DNA of 64,000 nucleotides from Cognatishimia activa (GTDB lineage: Bacteria > Pseudomonadota > Alphaproteobacteria > Rhodobacterales > Rhodobacteraceae), in contig NZ_CP060010.1 in assembly GCF_017798205.1 (NCBI RefSeq), forward strand, positions 868,001 to 932,000, read 5' to 3'. Positions 1-8,443 of this stretch are shown one piece after another. Made by a program: the position numbers and the translations under genes. Under the pieces are notes generated by a model, which had not been told where the DNA came from, searched no databases, and was given only the letters and a program-made list of their open reading frames with translations. Every line of letters begins with the position of its first letter. The stretch's first letter is position 1.

Positions 1-419
1 ACTGCGGCAATATAGGCAACTCTGACATCTGCGATATCTGCGCCGATGACACGCGCGCGACAGGCGAGATCTGTGTGGTAGAGGACGTCGCCGACCTCTG
101 GGCCATGGAGCGCGCGGGTGTATTCAAAGGTCGCTATCACGTCTTGGGCGGCACGCTGTCGGCGCTGGATGGCATCGGTCCCGAAGAGCTCTCGATCCCG
201 CGGCTTGTGGACCGTGTGACCAGTGAAGCCGTGAGCGAAGTCATCCTCGCGCTTAATGCCACCGTCGACGGTCAGACCACGGCGCATTACATCGCCGACC
301 AGCTTGAAGGGCAGGTCACGCTCACCTCTCTGGCGCAGGGTGTGCCGATTGGTGGGGAACTGGATTATCTGGACGAAGGCACGATTTCAGCCGCTTTGCG
401 AGCACGAAAATCCATCTGA
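1..419 (+). CDS. recR: Recombination mediator RecR, 3' part only
   Basis: This is the C-terminal part of RecR, which with RecF and RecO loads RecA at gaps in DNA. The reading frame is open from the left edge (codons start at base 3), so the 5' end lies outside the window. The visible residues begin within the Cys4 zinc finger (CGN, then CDIC), followed by the Toprim core ([32 protein letters not shown]) and the C-terminal segment ending ALRARKSI. The Toprim glutamate and the [10 protein letters not shown] stretch are typical of the family. The GTG at 75 is internal and is not the start. Confidence 0.93.
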   Translation, partial: CGNIGNSDICDICADDTRATGEICVVEDVADLWAMERAGVFKGRYHVLGGTLSALDGIGPEELSIPRLVDRVTSEAVSEVILALNATVDGQTTAHYIADQLEGQVTLTSLAQGVPIGGELDYLDEGTISAALRARKSI

Positions 420-481
420 GATCCCTGCCAAAACCTGTCAGCACGTTCTGATAGGCCGAAGTCTGATACCGGAGGTCCAAC

Positions 482-859
482 ATGCGTTTCAGATACAGCA
501 TTCTTTACGTCGACGACGTGCCCGCCACGCTCGCCTTTTACGAAAAAGCCTTTGGATTTGAGACAGGCTTTTTGCACGAGGGAAAAGACTATGGCGAGTT
601 GGTCACCGGCGACACGAAACTCGCCTTTTCAGCCAAATCGCTGATGCGCGAAATCGGCAAGACGCCGTCGGATGCCAACCCCAAAGCCCCCAGTTTCGAA
701 TTGGCTTTTGAGACCGAAACCGTCGCCGAAGATTTCGCCCGCGCGGTCGCGGCTGGGGCCGCCCCGATACAAGAGCCCGCAGAAATGCCATGGGGCCAGG
801 TAATCTCTTATGTCTCTGACCCAAATGGCTTCTTGATCGAGATCTGCGCCCCCAACTAA
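482..859 (+). CDS. VOC-superfamily protein (glyoxalase/bleomycin-resistance fold)
   Basis: A 125-residue protein of the vicinal oxygen chelate fold. It opens with the usual strand-helix pair (YSILYVDDVPATLAFYEKAFGFE) and ends with the paired motif YVSDPNGFLIEI, whose glutamate is a likely metal ligand. The length fits a single two-module VOC subunit. The substrate cannot be told: such proteins include glyoxalases, dioxygenases and antibiotic-binding proteins. A GGAGG-like site precedes the ATG. It lies 22 bases before the flavoenzyme on the same strand and is probably cotranscribed with it. Confidence 0.85.
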   Translation: MRFRYSILYVDDVPATLAFYEKAFGFETGFLHEGKDYGELVTGDTKLAFSAKSLMREIGKTPSDANPKAPSFELAFETETVAEDFARAVAAGAAPIQEPAEMPWGQVISYVSDPNGFLIEICAPN

Positions 860-881
860 GCTCACTCTGGGAGGATCAAAC

Positions 882-2006
882 ATGGTTTACGCCGTTATTG
901 GTGCGGGGATGATTGGGTCGGCGGCTGCGCGTCATTTGGCTGAGGCGGGGCATGACGTGATCTTGATTGGCCCCAGCGAACCTGACGACAAGTCCAAGCA
1001 CACCGGCGCATTTGCCAGCCACTATGACGCAGGCCGTATCACCCGCGGTTTGGCGACAGATCCCTTCTGGGCTCAGGCCTCACAGGCCTCTATTGCGCGC
1101 TATCGTCAGATCGAAGCAGACAGCGGCATTTCGTTTTACAACGACGTCGGTTGCCTTCTGGCCGGACCAAAAGATGCAACGCACTTGCAAGACGTCGGAC
1201 GCGTAGCTTCGGATTTACACATCGACGCAGAGCACCTATCGCAAAAAGACATGCAAAACCGCTTTCCGTTCTTTGCTTTTTCAAAGGATGACATTGGCTA
1301 TTTCGAAGCCAAGAACGCCGGGACAATCAACCCGCGCGCGCTGGTCGCTGCCCAGATCAAACTGGCCGTCGCGCATGGGGCGCAAGTGCTGCGAACCGAA
1401 GCGCAGGCGCTCCGTGAAACAGTCTCGGGCCTCGTGATTGAAACCACATCTGGAGACATCGAAGCCGATCAGGTGCTTGTAGCGATCGGGGGCTTTGCAC
1501 CTACCTTAATCGACGATCTCAACCTGCGCGTCTATGCGCGCACCGTCGCTCTGTTTGAGGTCTCTGAGTCTGAGGCCCGGCGCCTACATAACTGTCCCTC
1601 CATGATCTATCTGGATCAGGACGGAAACGACCCCTACCTCTTGCCGACTATTCGCTATCCAGATGGTAAAGTCTATCTCAAGCTGGGCGGAGATCCAGAC
1701 GACCGGCATCTCGCGCCTCATGAGATGACAGACTGGTTTCAGAGCAGCGGAAACCCTGACGTGGGCGCTCATCTAGAGGCGCAAATGCGGGCGCGTATGC
1801 CTGATTTGCAAATCGACAGCGTGACGACGAATGCCTGCGTCACGACTTTCACCGACACAGGCCGGCCTTTGATCCGACGCCATTCCGAGCGCATCTCGCT
1901 GGCCGTCGCCGGCTGCGGCGCAGGTGCGAAATGTAGCGATGAACTTGGGCGGCTTGGGGCGGAAACCCTGCTAGGACGTGCACTCCCTGCTTGGGCGAGC
2001 CAATAA
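882..2006 (+). CDS. FAD-dependent amine/amino-acid oxidoreductase (DAO family)
   Basis: A 374-residue flavoprotein. The N-terminal dinucleotide-binding motif VIGAGMIGSAAARHLAEAG (residues 4-22) places it in the DAO/sarcosine-oxidase-like family, which oxidises secondary amines or amino acids to imines. The C-terminal part (NACVTTFTDTGRPLI, then VAGCGAGAKCSDELG) occupies the place where monomeric sarcosine oxidase carries its covalent-flavin cysteine and closing FAD loop. Whether the cysteine of NACVTT is flavinylated is inference. The real substrate is unknown. A strong hairpin follows the stop. Confidence 0.85.
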   Translation: MVYAVIGAGMIGSAAARHLAEAGHDVILIGPSEPDDKSKHTGAFASHYDAGRITRGLATDPFWAQASQASIARYRQIEADSGISFYNDVGCLLAGPKDATHLQDVGRVASDLHIDAEHLSQKDMQNRFPFFAFSKDDIGYFEAKNAGTINPRALVAAQIKLAVAHGAQVLRTEAQALRETVSGLVIETTSGDIEADQVLVAIGGFAPTLIDDLNLRVYARTVALFEVSESEARRLHNCPSMIYLDQDGNDPYLLPTIRYPDGKVYLKLGGDPDDRHLAPHEMTDWFQSSGNPDVGAHLEAQMRARMPDLQIDSVTTNACVTTFTDTGRPLIRRHSERISLAVAGCGAGAKCSDELGRLGAETLLGRALPAWASQ

Positions 2007-2032
2007 AAAAGGGGCCGTGCTGGCCCCTTTTT
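2005..2032. terminator. Bidirectional intrinsic terminator
   Basis: The hairpin GGGGCC-gtgct-GGCCCC is flanked by six A on the left and five T on the right, so it can stop transcription on both strands. It sits between the convergent flavoenzyme and trcR genes. Confidence 0.88.
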
Positions 2033-2052
2033 CCTGTCTCTCAGAGCTTGCC

Positions 2053-2820
2053 TTACGAAGGCTGTTCGTCCTCGTCACCAGACTCAGGCAGGTTAAAGAA
2101 GCTGTCCGCATCCGCGAAATCATCGTCACTGCGTGGATCTTCTTCTAGGCCCGCATCCGCAGGCGTGTCGCCAAGCGTGAAGGCCTCAAGACCTTCCATA
2201 TTGGATGGCATACGTGGTTCCGCGTCCATCTCCAGAGATTGCTCGGTGGACACCAGCTTGCGACGTTCGTCATCATTCATGACGCCGCCTTCAGCCGCTT
2301 TCTTCGCCGCGGCTTTCTGAACCGCTGCATCCAGCTCAGACTGTTTACACAGGCCCAGCGCAACCGGATCGATCGGCTGGATGTTCGCGATATTCCAATG
2401 GGTCCGTTCACGGATCGCCTGAATGGTCGGCTTTGTGGTGCCAACCAGTTTGGACACCTGACCGTCAGAGAGTTCCGGGTGGAACTTAACGAGCCACAGG
2501 ATAGACGCCGGACGATCCTGACGTTTGGACAGAGGCGTATAACGCGGGCCGCGACGCTTCTCTTCGCCAACGGCAGCCGCGTTGAATTTCAGTTTCAGCT
2601 TGTGCAGGGGGCTGTCCTGCGCTGCGTCGATCTCTTCTTGCGTCAGCTGGTTGTTGGCAATCGGGTCAAAGCCTTTGACACCGGTCGCAACGTCGCCATC
2701 CGCGATGCCCTGCACTTCAAGCTCGTGCATGCCTACGAAATCCGCGATCTGCTTGAAGCTGATCGTTGTATTGTCCACCAGCCAAACAGCGGTGGCTTTC
2801 GCCATAATCGGTTTTGCCAT
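2053..2820 (-). CDS. trcR: Cell-cycle transcriptional regulator TrcR (DUF1013)
   Basis: A 255-residue member of the DUF1013 family, restricted to alphaproteobacteria and now annotated as the cell-cycle regulator TrcR. The diagnostic start (AKATAVWLVDNTTISF, then QIADFVGMHELEVQGIADG) and the later HTH-like stretches (PASILWLVKFHPELSDGQV and VGTTKPTIQAIRERTHW) are intact. The C-terminal 60 residues are acidic and low in complexity. The gene is divergent from the RNase T2 gene. Family membership is clear; the cell-cycle role is taken from related bacteria. Confidence 0.88.
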   Translation of the reverse strand: MAKPIMAKATAVWLVDNTTISFKQIADFVGMHELEVQGIADGDVATGVKGFDPIANNQLTQEEIDAAQDSPLHKLKLKFNAAAVGEEKRRGPRYTPLSKRQDRPASILWLVKFHPELSDGQVSKLVGTTKPTIQAIRERTHWNIANIQPIDPVALGLCKQSELDAAVQKAAAKKAAEGGVMNDDERRKLVSTEQSLEMDAEPRMPSNMEGLEAFTLGDTPADAGLEEDPRSDDDFADADSFFNLPESGDEDEQPS

Positions 2821-2953
2821 ATCGGCCTCCTAACGCATAGTTTTCCCCTCGCCAGACTTTCGGTCTGACGGCATCCTGTTTGGGGATGCGGGCTACCTTT
2901 TCGGGGGAACTTACGCCCGATATAGTGTGGATTGGCATAAAAGGAAAGAGTGA

Positions 2954-3589
2954 ATGAAGCGTGTGGTAGCCTTGCTGGTTTTGTTCTGCGCATCCCCGGT
3001 TTTGGCCGAGGGCGAGCGGGCCGGAGAGTTCGACTATTATGTCATGGCCCTGAGCTGGTCGCCGAATTGGTGCCGCCTGGAGGGGGACGCTAAGGGTTCT
3101 GAGCAATGCGACGCGGATAAAGACCACGGCTGGATTCTGCACGGACTTTGGCCGCAATATCATCAGGGCTGGCCAAGCTATTGCCTAACCACCAAACGCG
3201 CCCCATCACGGCGCATGACTGCCGAGATGGCCGATATCATGGGCACCTCGGGGCTGGCGTGGCATCAGTGGAAGAAACACGGCACCTGTGCGGGGCTGGA
3301 AGCCGCGGATTATTTCGCGCTGTCGCGTGAGGCCTATGGGCGTGTGACCCGTCCGGAGGTGCTTCGAAAGCTCAAAGACCCGATATCCCTACCTGCGACT
3401 TTGATCGAACAGGCCTTCCTGCAAGACAACCCAGAGCTCGAGCCTGATGGCATCACCATCACCTGCAAAAGGGGGTATATCCAAGAAGCACGCATTTGCC
3501 TGTCTAAGTCGCTGGATCCCGTGCCCTGCGGTCGCGACGTTGTCAAAGACTGTCGCCTTGACGATGCGCTGTTTGATCCGATCCGCTAG
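2954..3589 (+). CDS. Secreted ribonuclease T2 family protein
   Basis: A 211-residue periplasmic or secreted RNase T2-like enzyme, which cuts RNA through 2',3'-cyclic phosphates. A signal peptide (MKRVVALLVLFCASPVLA) precedes the mature start EGERAGEFDYY. The first active-site segment is ILHGLWPQYH, the second is WHQWKKHGTCAGL. The second usually reads HEWxKHG; the glutamate is glutamine here, while both catalytic histidines and the lysine are present. Several cysteines (NWC, EQC, GTC, ICL, VPC, KDC) suggest disulfides. A small membrane-protein gene follows after 9 bases. Confidence 0.9.
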   Translation: MKRVVALLVLFCASPVLAEGERAGEFDYYVMALSWSPNWCRLEGDAKGSEQCDADKDHGWILHGLWPQYHQGWPSYCLTTKRAPSRRMTAEMADIMGTSGLAWHQWKKHGTCAGLEAADYFALSREAYGRVTRPEVLRKLKDPISLPATLIEQAFLQDNPELEPDGITITCKRGYIQEARICLSKSLDPVPCGRDVVKDCRLDDALFDPIR

Positions 3590-3598
3590 GGTATTTTT

Positions 3599-3880
3599 AT
3601 GTCTCGTCTCTTCAACGCCCTGATCGGCATCAACGTCCTGCTCCCTTGGATCGTGTCGCTGATTCTGCCGATCCAAAGCTCTCTTCTCCTGAACGAAATC
3701 GTCTTTTTCGGCTGTGTTTTCCTGATGGCCGTTGGAAACGCGCGCATTGCGCGGGCTTTGCCTGATTACAGCCGCTGGATCTGGGCATTGTCCATTGCCA
3801 ATCTCGCCTGTGCCGCGCTACTGAGCAGCCCAGCGCTGTCGACGGCCCTGCCGCTCATCCTGCGGCTTGCGACAGTTTAA
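3599..3880 (+). CDS. Small integral membrane protein, unknown function
   Basis: A 93-residue hydrophobic protein with about three predicted membrane segments (around residues 7-23, 29-44 and 61-90). No motif points to an activity. It starts 9 bases after the RNase T2 stop, which supports cotranscription. The codon pattern is like that of the neighbours, so it is probably a true gene. Confidence 0.65.
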   Translation: MSRLFNALIGINVLLPWIVSLILPIQSSLLLNEIVFFGCVFLMAVGNARIARALPDYSRWIWALSIANLACAALLSSPALSTALPLILRLATV

Positions 3881-3942
3881 AACGTGTCAGTTGCACCGGT
3901 TTCTATATAACAAGCAAATCAAATACTTATTAAAGAAACCTG

Positions 3943-4326
3943 ATGACCACCCGCCTCCACAAAGCGCTCCGCATCTATGAGACCTCGGTCGCACTTTTAG
4001 TGCTGATCGTCGCGCTTTTGCTGCCGCGGATTTCTGCGGTGGTTGTGGAGTTTATCCCCGGCGCAGACGTGGCGATCATCTGTACCGGATCTGAATATGT
4101 GAAAGTCGCGCTTGATGAGGACGGCACCCCCGTCGAAGTCCATGAGACCCAAGACAGCGACTGTCTGCGTACGCTTGCCTTGGATGTCACCGAGACCCCA
4201 ACGCCCGCGTGGCAGACACTGGCCCGCGACTACAGCTTTGCTTTCTCTCTGCATGAGCACCCTGCCCCCGCAGGCGAAACCCTCAAGACCCTAGAACCCT
4301 CGCGCGCCCCACCTGTTTTGATCTGA
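3943..4326 (+). CDS. Single-span membrane protein upstream of PepSY gene, unknown
   Basis: A 127-residue protein with one N-terminal hydrophobic segment (SVALLVLIVALLLPRISAVVV, about residues 15-35) and a periplasmic part containing CTGSEYVKVALDEDGTPVE and a second cysteine at DCLRTL. This layout resembles the small DUF2946-like proteins found beside metal-uptake genes, but I cannot assign it firmly. It lies 36 bases before the PepSY protein on the same strand. The AT-rich stretch 3890-3942 is probably its promoter region. Confidence 0.6.
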   Translation: MTTRLHKALRIYETSVALLVLIVALLLPRISAVVVEFIPGADVAIICTGSEYVKVALDEDGTPVEVHETQDSDCLRTLALDVTETPTPAWQTLARDYSFAFSLHEHPAPAGETLKTLEPSRAPPVLI

Positions 4327-4362
4327 GCCCCTCTTTCACTCTGATCAAACACAGGAATACTT

Positions 4363-5649
4363 ATGACCGATGCAACCGCACCGGCGTCCCCCGCATCTTA
4401 CGTAAGCGGCGGCGCACTTTATCGTCTCGTCTGGAAATGGCACTTTTTGGCCTCGCTGTATGTCTTGCCCTTCATGGCAATGCTGGCGCTGACCGGCGGG
4501 ATTTACCTTTATAAACCGCAAATCGAAAACTGGCTTTATGCTGACTATCTGCATGTTCAGCAGACCGGCGCAGCCCTGCCGCTTGAGATCCAGGTCGATG
4601 TGCTGCGCGAGGCCCATGGAATTACCCGACTGCGCGGGATCACGCAATATGACGACCCGACCCGCTCGACCAAAATCGAATATAACGACGCTGGTGAAAT
4701 CCGGTCCTTCGCTTGGGTAAACCCATATTCCGGCGAAGTCCTTGGCTCTGTTGCCCGCGACGAGATGCCCATGCGCATGCTCAAGAAATTCCATGGTGAA
4801 TTGCTCTTGGGCAAGACCGGCACCAAGTTCGTAGAGCTCGCGGCCCATTGGGCTATCGTCATGTTCATCACCGGCGCTTACCTCTGGTGGCCTCGTGGCA
4901 AGCGTACGCTATCTCAGGCCGTGGCGCCCCCGAAAGGAGGGCCGTCCAAAGGCCGCAGCTGGTGGCGCGAGACGCATTTGTTCACGGGGTTTTTGGCGGT
5001 GGTTCTGGTCACGCCGATCCTTGTGAGCGGCCTGCCATGGACCGACGTCTGGGGTGGCGGCCTTAGTCAGATCCAAAAGGCGACGGGGCAGAATTCGCAA
5101 TCCATGCGCTTCCGCGGCGCGCCGAAGTCCACGAGCGATTCTGGCGTGACGATCGTTTATGAGGACGTTTTTGCCATCGCCCGGCAAGAAGGCCTGAAAG
5201 CGCCCTATGAAATGCGCCCGCCGCGCAAGGCGAATGGGGCCTATTGGATCCGCTCGGCCTCAACCAACCGCAATGACCAGACCGAGCTGGTGATTGATCG
5301 CTACAGCGGCGATATCCTGAAACGGTTGGATTTCCAGGACAACCCGGCGGTCGCGAAAACCGTGTCCCTTGGCATTTCGTTCCATCAGGGAGAGCTCTAT
5401 GGGCTGACCAACCTGATCCAGAACACGGTGGCTGCGATCCTTGCGCTGCTCTTGTCGGTCACGGGTTTTGTCGCCTGGTGGAAACGCCGCCCCGCCGGCA
5501 GCCTTGGCGTGCCGAATGCGCCGGATGCGGCACTGAGCCCAAGCATGATCGCTTTGGTGGTGGCCTTGTCGATCCTCTTCCCACTCGTGGGGGCATCGCT
5601 GATCGTGGCGCTGATCCTTGATTGGGCGATCCTGCGCCGTCTGCGGTAA
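4363..5649 (+). CDS. PepSY-associated TM helix domain protein
   Basis: A 428-residue inner-membrane protein of the PepSY-TM family, often linked to iron or siderophore reduction. The first membrane helix follows the motif RLVWKWHFLASLYVLPFMAM (about residues 22-50), a periplasmic PepSY-like domain follows, then helices at AHWAIVMFITGAYLWWPRG, HLFTGFLAVVLVTPILVSG, IQNTVAAILALLLSVTGFVAWWKRRP and a C-terminal pair. Histidines in the membrane (WKWH, FHGELL, AHWA, THLF, SFHQGELY) could bind heme, as in related ferric reductases. Its partner is the single-span protein just upstream. Substrate and heme binding are inference. Confidence 0.88.
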   Translation: MTDATAPASPASYVSGGALYRLVWKWHFLASLYVLPFMAMLALTGGIYLYKPQIENWLYADYLHVQQTGAALPLEIQVDVLREAHGITRLRGITQYDDPTRSTKIEYNDAGEIRSFAWVNPYSGEVLGSVARDEMPMRMLKKFHGELLLGKTGTKFVELAAHWAIVMFITGAYLWWPRGKRTLSQAVAPPKGGPSKGRSWWRETHLFTGFLAVVLVTPILVSGLPWTDVWGGGLSQIQKATGQNSQSMRFRGAPKSTSDSGVTIVYEDVFAIARQEGLKAPYEMRPPRKANGAYWIRSASTNRNDQTELVIDRYSGDILKRLDFQDNPAVAKTVSLGISFHQGELYGLTNLIQNTVAAILALLLSVTGFVAWWKRRPAGSLGVPNAPDAALSPSMIALVVALSILFPLVGASLIVALILDWAILRRLR

Positions 5650-5686
5650 CAAAAAAAGCCCGAGCCTCTGTTGCGAGGCTAGGGCT
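5650..5686 (-). terminator. Intrinsic terminator of the quinone oxidoreductase operon
   Basis: Inverted repeat AGCCC/AGCCTC against GAGGCT/GGGCT. Read on the minus strand the hairpin is followed by seven T, directly downstream of the oxidoreductase stop codon. Confidence 0.85.
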
Positions 5687-5708
5687 GTAGCTTTCGGCAA
5701 CAGGTCGA

Positions 5709-6689
5709 TCAGATTTTCAGAACGATTTTCCCGATGTGATCGCCACCTTCCATGCGCGAATGCGCAGCGGCAGCGTCCTCTAACGCGAACTCCTTGTCCA
5801 TCACCGGAGCGATCCGGCCCGCGTCCAGCAGCGGCCAGACCTTTTCGCGCAGCTCGCCCGCAATCCGAGCCTTTTCCAGATCGCTTTGCGGCCGCAGGGT
5901 AGACCCCGTCATCGTCAACCTCCGCGTCATCAGGAAGGCAAAGTTCACCTCAACCTTTGGCCCTTGCAGGAAAGCGATCTGCACCAGCCGCCCGTCTTCG
6001 TCCAAAGCACGCAGGTTGCGCGGGATATAGTCGCCGCCGACCATATCAAGGATCACATTCGCACCGCCCTCTTTGCGCAGAATCTCTACAAAATCCTCGG
6101 ATTTGTAGTTGATCGCCCTCTCCGCCCCGAGCTGCAGACACGCGGCACATTTGGCGTCTGAGCCCGCTGTGGCAAAGACCCGTGCCCCAAAGACCTCGGC
6201 CAGTTGGATCGCCGTCGTTCCGATACCCGAAGACCCACCATGCACAAGAAACCGCTCGCCCGCTTTCAGGCCACCGCGTTCAAAGACGTTGGACCACACA
6301 GTGAAATAGGTCTCGGGCAGACACGCCGCCTCACGCAGAGGCATGTCCTCGGGAATCGGCAAACAATGCGCGGCAGGTGTCAGCGCATATTCGGCATAGG
6401 CCCCACCCGGAAAGAGAGCACAGACTTTGTCGCCCTCAGCCCATTCCGTCACACCTGGTCCAACAGCGGCAATGATGCCGGCGCCCTCAAGACCCGGCAG
6501 GGGGCTGGCCGTCGGTGGCGGGTTATAAAGTCCCGCACGCTGTAGCGCGTCTGGCCGGTTCACACCGACATAGGCCAACCGGATCAGAACCTCTCCGTGA
6601 CCCGGTTGCGGGATCGGCAGTTCGGTCAATTGCAAAACATCCGGCCGCCCAGGGGCCGTGATTTCAATGGCGCGCATTGCGTCGCTCAT
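5709..6689 (-). CDS. NAD(P)H:quinone oxidoreductase, PIG3-type MDR family
   Basis: A 326-residue zinc-free medium-chain dehydrogenase/reductase. The typical PIG3/QOR features are present: GVNRPDALQRAGLYNPPP, PGLEGAGIIAAVG, the nucleotide-binding loop HGGSSGIGTTAIQLA (around residue 150) and the C-terminal GGDHIGKIVL. The zinc-ligand cysteines of alcohol dehydrogenases are absent. It probably reduces quinones with NADPH in the cytoplasm. It lies 24 bases after the COQ9-family gene, suggesting one quinone-related operon. Confidence 0.9.
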   Translation of the reverse strand: MSDAMRAIEITAPGRPDVLQLTELPIPQPGHGEVLIRLAYVGVNRPDALQRAGLYNPPPTASPLPGLEGAGIIAAVGPGVTEWAEGDKVCALFPGGAYAEYALTPAAHCLPIPEDMPLREAACLPETYFTVWSNVFERGGLKAGERFLVHGGSSGIGTTAIQLAEVFGARVFATAGSDAKCAACLQLGAERAINYKSEDFVEILRKEGGANVILDMVGGDYIPRNLRALDEDGRLVQIAFLQGPKVEVNFAFLMTRRLTMTGSTLRPQSDLEKARIAGELREKVWPLLDAGRIAPVMDKEFALEDAAAAHSRMEGGDHIGKIVLKI

Positions 6690-6713
6690 GCTCGTCTCTC
6701 CGTTTTTATGTCA

Positions 6714-7382
6714 TTAACGCCAGCGACCAGGAAACCCCGAGGCCGTCTTTGGGGCCCGCATCCGGCCTAGGGACGACAGCGGGCGCTCCAAAGCTTTGCC
6801 CAAAGGGCTTTTCTGAAAAGCGCCCTTGGCCTTTTCAAACTGCATGACATTCTCGATCCGGCGATCCAGAAACGCCCAGGTGTCCGCGTGATCTTCGCTC
6901 TCATCCCCCAGCCAGAACAGCACAGTCGCCGCATAGACCCCGCTGAGCGTCGTGCGCTTTGTGTACCAATTGAAATCACGTGAGGTATCGCCAAGCGCGT
7001 TCCAAATCGCATCCGCCGTGCCCCAGATCAACCGCGTGCCCGTCGGCGCGTAATGCGGCAGGGCAAAGAGCGTTGATCCGCGTCGCACAGCCTCTTTGTC
7101 TGGGCAAAGTTCCAACCGCTTGCGCACGGCAAAGGCCACCTTGTCACGAAACCGCATCTCGTCCAGATCCGCACCTTCCAAGGCCGCAATCATCGCCGCA
7201 TCGCCATTTTCATGAAAGGCCACGGCCAGATCCACCGCCCCGCGTGGACAGATTGCGCGCGCCACAACAGGATCCACACCCGACTCCGCAACCGCCGCCT
7301 CAAACGTCGCCGGTGACCAGCCATCAAAGGCCACATGCGCCAGCGCCGCATCCACTAATTTCGACTTAAGATCTTGGCTCAT
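6714..7382 (-). CDS. COQ9 family protein (ubiquinone biosynthesis factor)
   Basis: A 222-residue COQ9-family protein. In mitochondria and alphaproteobacteria COQ9 binds lipids and presents quinone intermediates to the hydroxylase COQ7. The N-terminal third resembles a TetR-like helical domain (LVDAALAHVAFDGWSPATFEAAV); the COQ9 signature follows (WYTKRTTLSGVYAATVLFWLGD, then AFLDRRIENVM). The ATG at 7382 was chosen because AAGAGG lies five bases before it; a GTG two codons upstream overlaps that site. It precedes a quinone oxidoreductase gene in the same direction. Confidence 0.9.
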   Translation of the reverse strand: MSQDLKSKLVDAALAHVAFDGWSPATFEAAVAESGVDPVVARAICPRGAVDLAVAFHENGDAAMIAALEGADLDEMRFRDKVAFAVRKRLELCPDKEAVRRGSTLFALPHYAPTGTRLIWGTADAIWNALGDTSRDFNWYTKRTTLSGVYAATVLFWLGDESEDHADTWAFLDRRIENVMQFEKAKGAFQKSPLGKALERPLSSLGRMRAPKTASGFPGRWR

Positions 7383-7411
7383 GACCACCTCTTGACCGCA
7401 TTACCCCATAC

Positions 7412-7440
7412 TAGACAGATCAAAACAGCTTTGCTATAGG
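7412..7440 (+). promoter_or_regulatory. Candidate sigma-70-type promoter of rpsU
   Basis: TAGACA at 7412-7417 and TATAGG at 7435-7440 are separated by 17 bases and lie about 55 bases before the rpsU start codon. This is a consensus-like arrangement read by eye only. Confidence 0.5.
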
Positions 7441-7493
7441 GGCGGCTCCTGCAAATCCTTGCAACTCAAACTTAGAAAGGTGGTGAAAACCAC

Positions 7494-7700
7494 ATGCAGG
7501 TTAGTGTTCGCGACAACAACGTCGATCAGGCGCTTCGTGCCCTGAAAAAGAAGCTGCAGCGTGAGGGTGTCTTCCGCGAAATGAAGCTTAAGCAACATTT
7601 CGAGAAGCCGTCCGAGAAAAAAGCGCGCGAGAAAGCTGAAGCGATCCGCCGTGCCCGTAAACTGGCACGTAAGAAAGCCCAGCGCGAAGGTTTGCTCTAA
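7494..7700 (+). CDS. rpsU: 30S ribosomal protein S21
   Basis: A 68-residue, very basic protein identical in plan to bS21: [20 protein letters not shown] followed by [17 protein letters not shown] and a Lys/Arg-rich tail. It binds the platform of the small subunit and helps initiation. A strong AAAGGTGG site precedes the ATG. A candidate promoter lies upstream and an intrinsic terminator downstream, so it is probably monocistronic. Confidence 0.97.
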   Translation: MQVSVRDNNVDQALRALKKKLQREGVFREMKLKQHFEKPSEKKAREKAEAIRRARKLARKKAQREGLL

Positions 7701-7735
7701 GCACCTTTGTTCCAGCTTTGGATACTATAAGAATT

Positions 7736-7776
7736 GACGACCCCCGAGGTGAAAACCGCGGGGGTTTGTCGTTTCT
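7736..7776 (+). terminator. Intrinsic terminator of rpsU
   Basis: The stem CCCCCG (7741-7746) pairs with CGGGGG (7759-7764), with an outer ACGA/TCGT pairing, and T-rich sequence follows. Confidence 0.8.
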
Positions 7777-7795
7777 AACCCCCGATTCCCCTTGA

Positions 7796-7812
7796 TTTAG
7801 AATTATTCTAAA
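7796..7812. promoter_or_regulatory. Irr-type iron control element upstream of ferritin
   Basis: TTTAGAATTATTCTAAA is a 17-base palindrome around a single central base. It matches the iron control element bound by Irr in Rhizobiales and Rhodobacterales. It lies 58 bases before the ferritin ATG, where binding by Irr would silence ferritin under iron shortage. Confidence 0.85.
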
Positions 7813-7870
7813 TTAGGTTAGGGCTGTGCCAGCGAGATGCCAGCCGTTTCAAATTTTCAGGAGATCACAT

Positions 7871-8380
7871 ATGACCCTCGACGCAACTTTGGCCGATGCT
7901 CTTGTCTCGCAAGTGAACGCAGAGCTGGCGGCTTCTCATAGCTATCTTGCGATGGCGTTCTATTTCGAAAGTCAGGACCTGCCGGGCTTTGCCGCCTTCT
8001 TCCGCGCCCAATCCGCAGAGGAAAGCCAGCACGCCGCGCGCCTGTCTGATTTCGTTCTGCGCCGCGATGGTGATGTCATCCTTTCAGACATCGCGGCTCC
8101 GGTCACAACGTTTCAGTCGCCCTCTGTCGCCATCCGTGCCGCGCTGACGATGGAGCAAGCGGTCACGCAAAGCATCCATGCGCTCTACGGTCTGGCGAAA
8201 GAGAAAAACGACTACGCGGCACAAACCCAACTTATGTGGTTCATCGACGAACAGGTCGAAGAAGAAGACAGCTTCCGCACGCTTTTGATCCAAACCGAGG
8301 CGGCTGAATCCGACCGTTGGAACCTTATCACGCTGGATAAAGAGGTCGCCACTCAGGCCGCTGCCCCTGCGACGGCCTAA
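7871..8380 (+). CDS. Non-heme ferritin
   Basis: A 169-residue ferritin of the FtnA type, which oxidises Fe(II) and stores it in a 24-subunit shell. Ferroxidase ligands can be read in order: Glu in NAELAASHSY, EESQH (Glu and His), Glu in TMEQAV, and Glu/Gln in DEQVEEED. The bacterioferritin heme methionine is not apparent. The ATG at 7871 follows CAGGAG at good spacing; a longer frame from 7826 would run through the promoter. Control by the palindromic Irr box at 7796-7812 is likely. Confidence 0.93.
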   Translation: MTLDATLADALVSQVNAELAASHSYLAMAFYFESQDLPGFAAFFRAQSAEESQHAARLSDFVLRRDGDVILSDIAAPVTTFQSPSVAIRAALTMEQAVTQSIHALYGLAKEKNDYAAQTQLMWFIDEQVEEEDSFRTLLIQTEAAESDRWNLITLDKEVATQAAAPATA

Positions 8381-8443
8381 CCCCCCCTTGGACCTCGCAG
8401 GTCAAATGACTACATTCCCCTCAAACAGCCTGCGAGGATCCTT

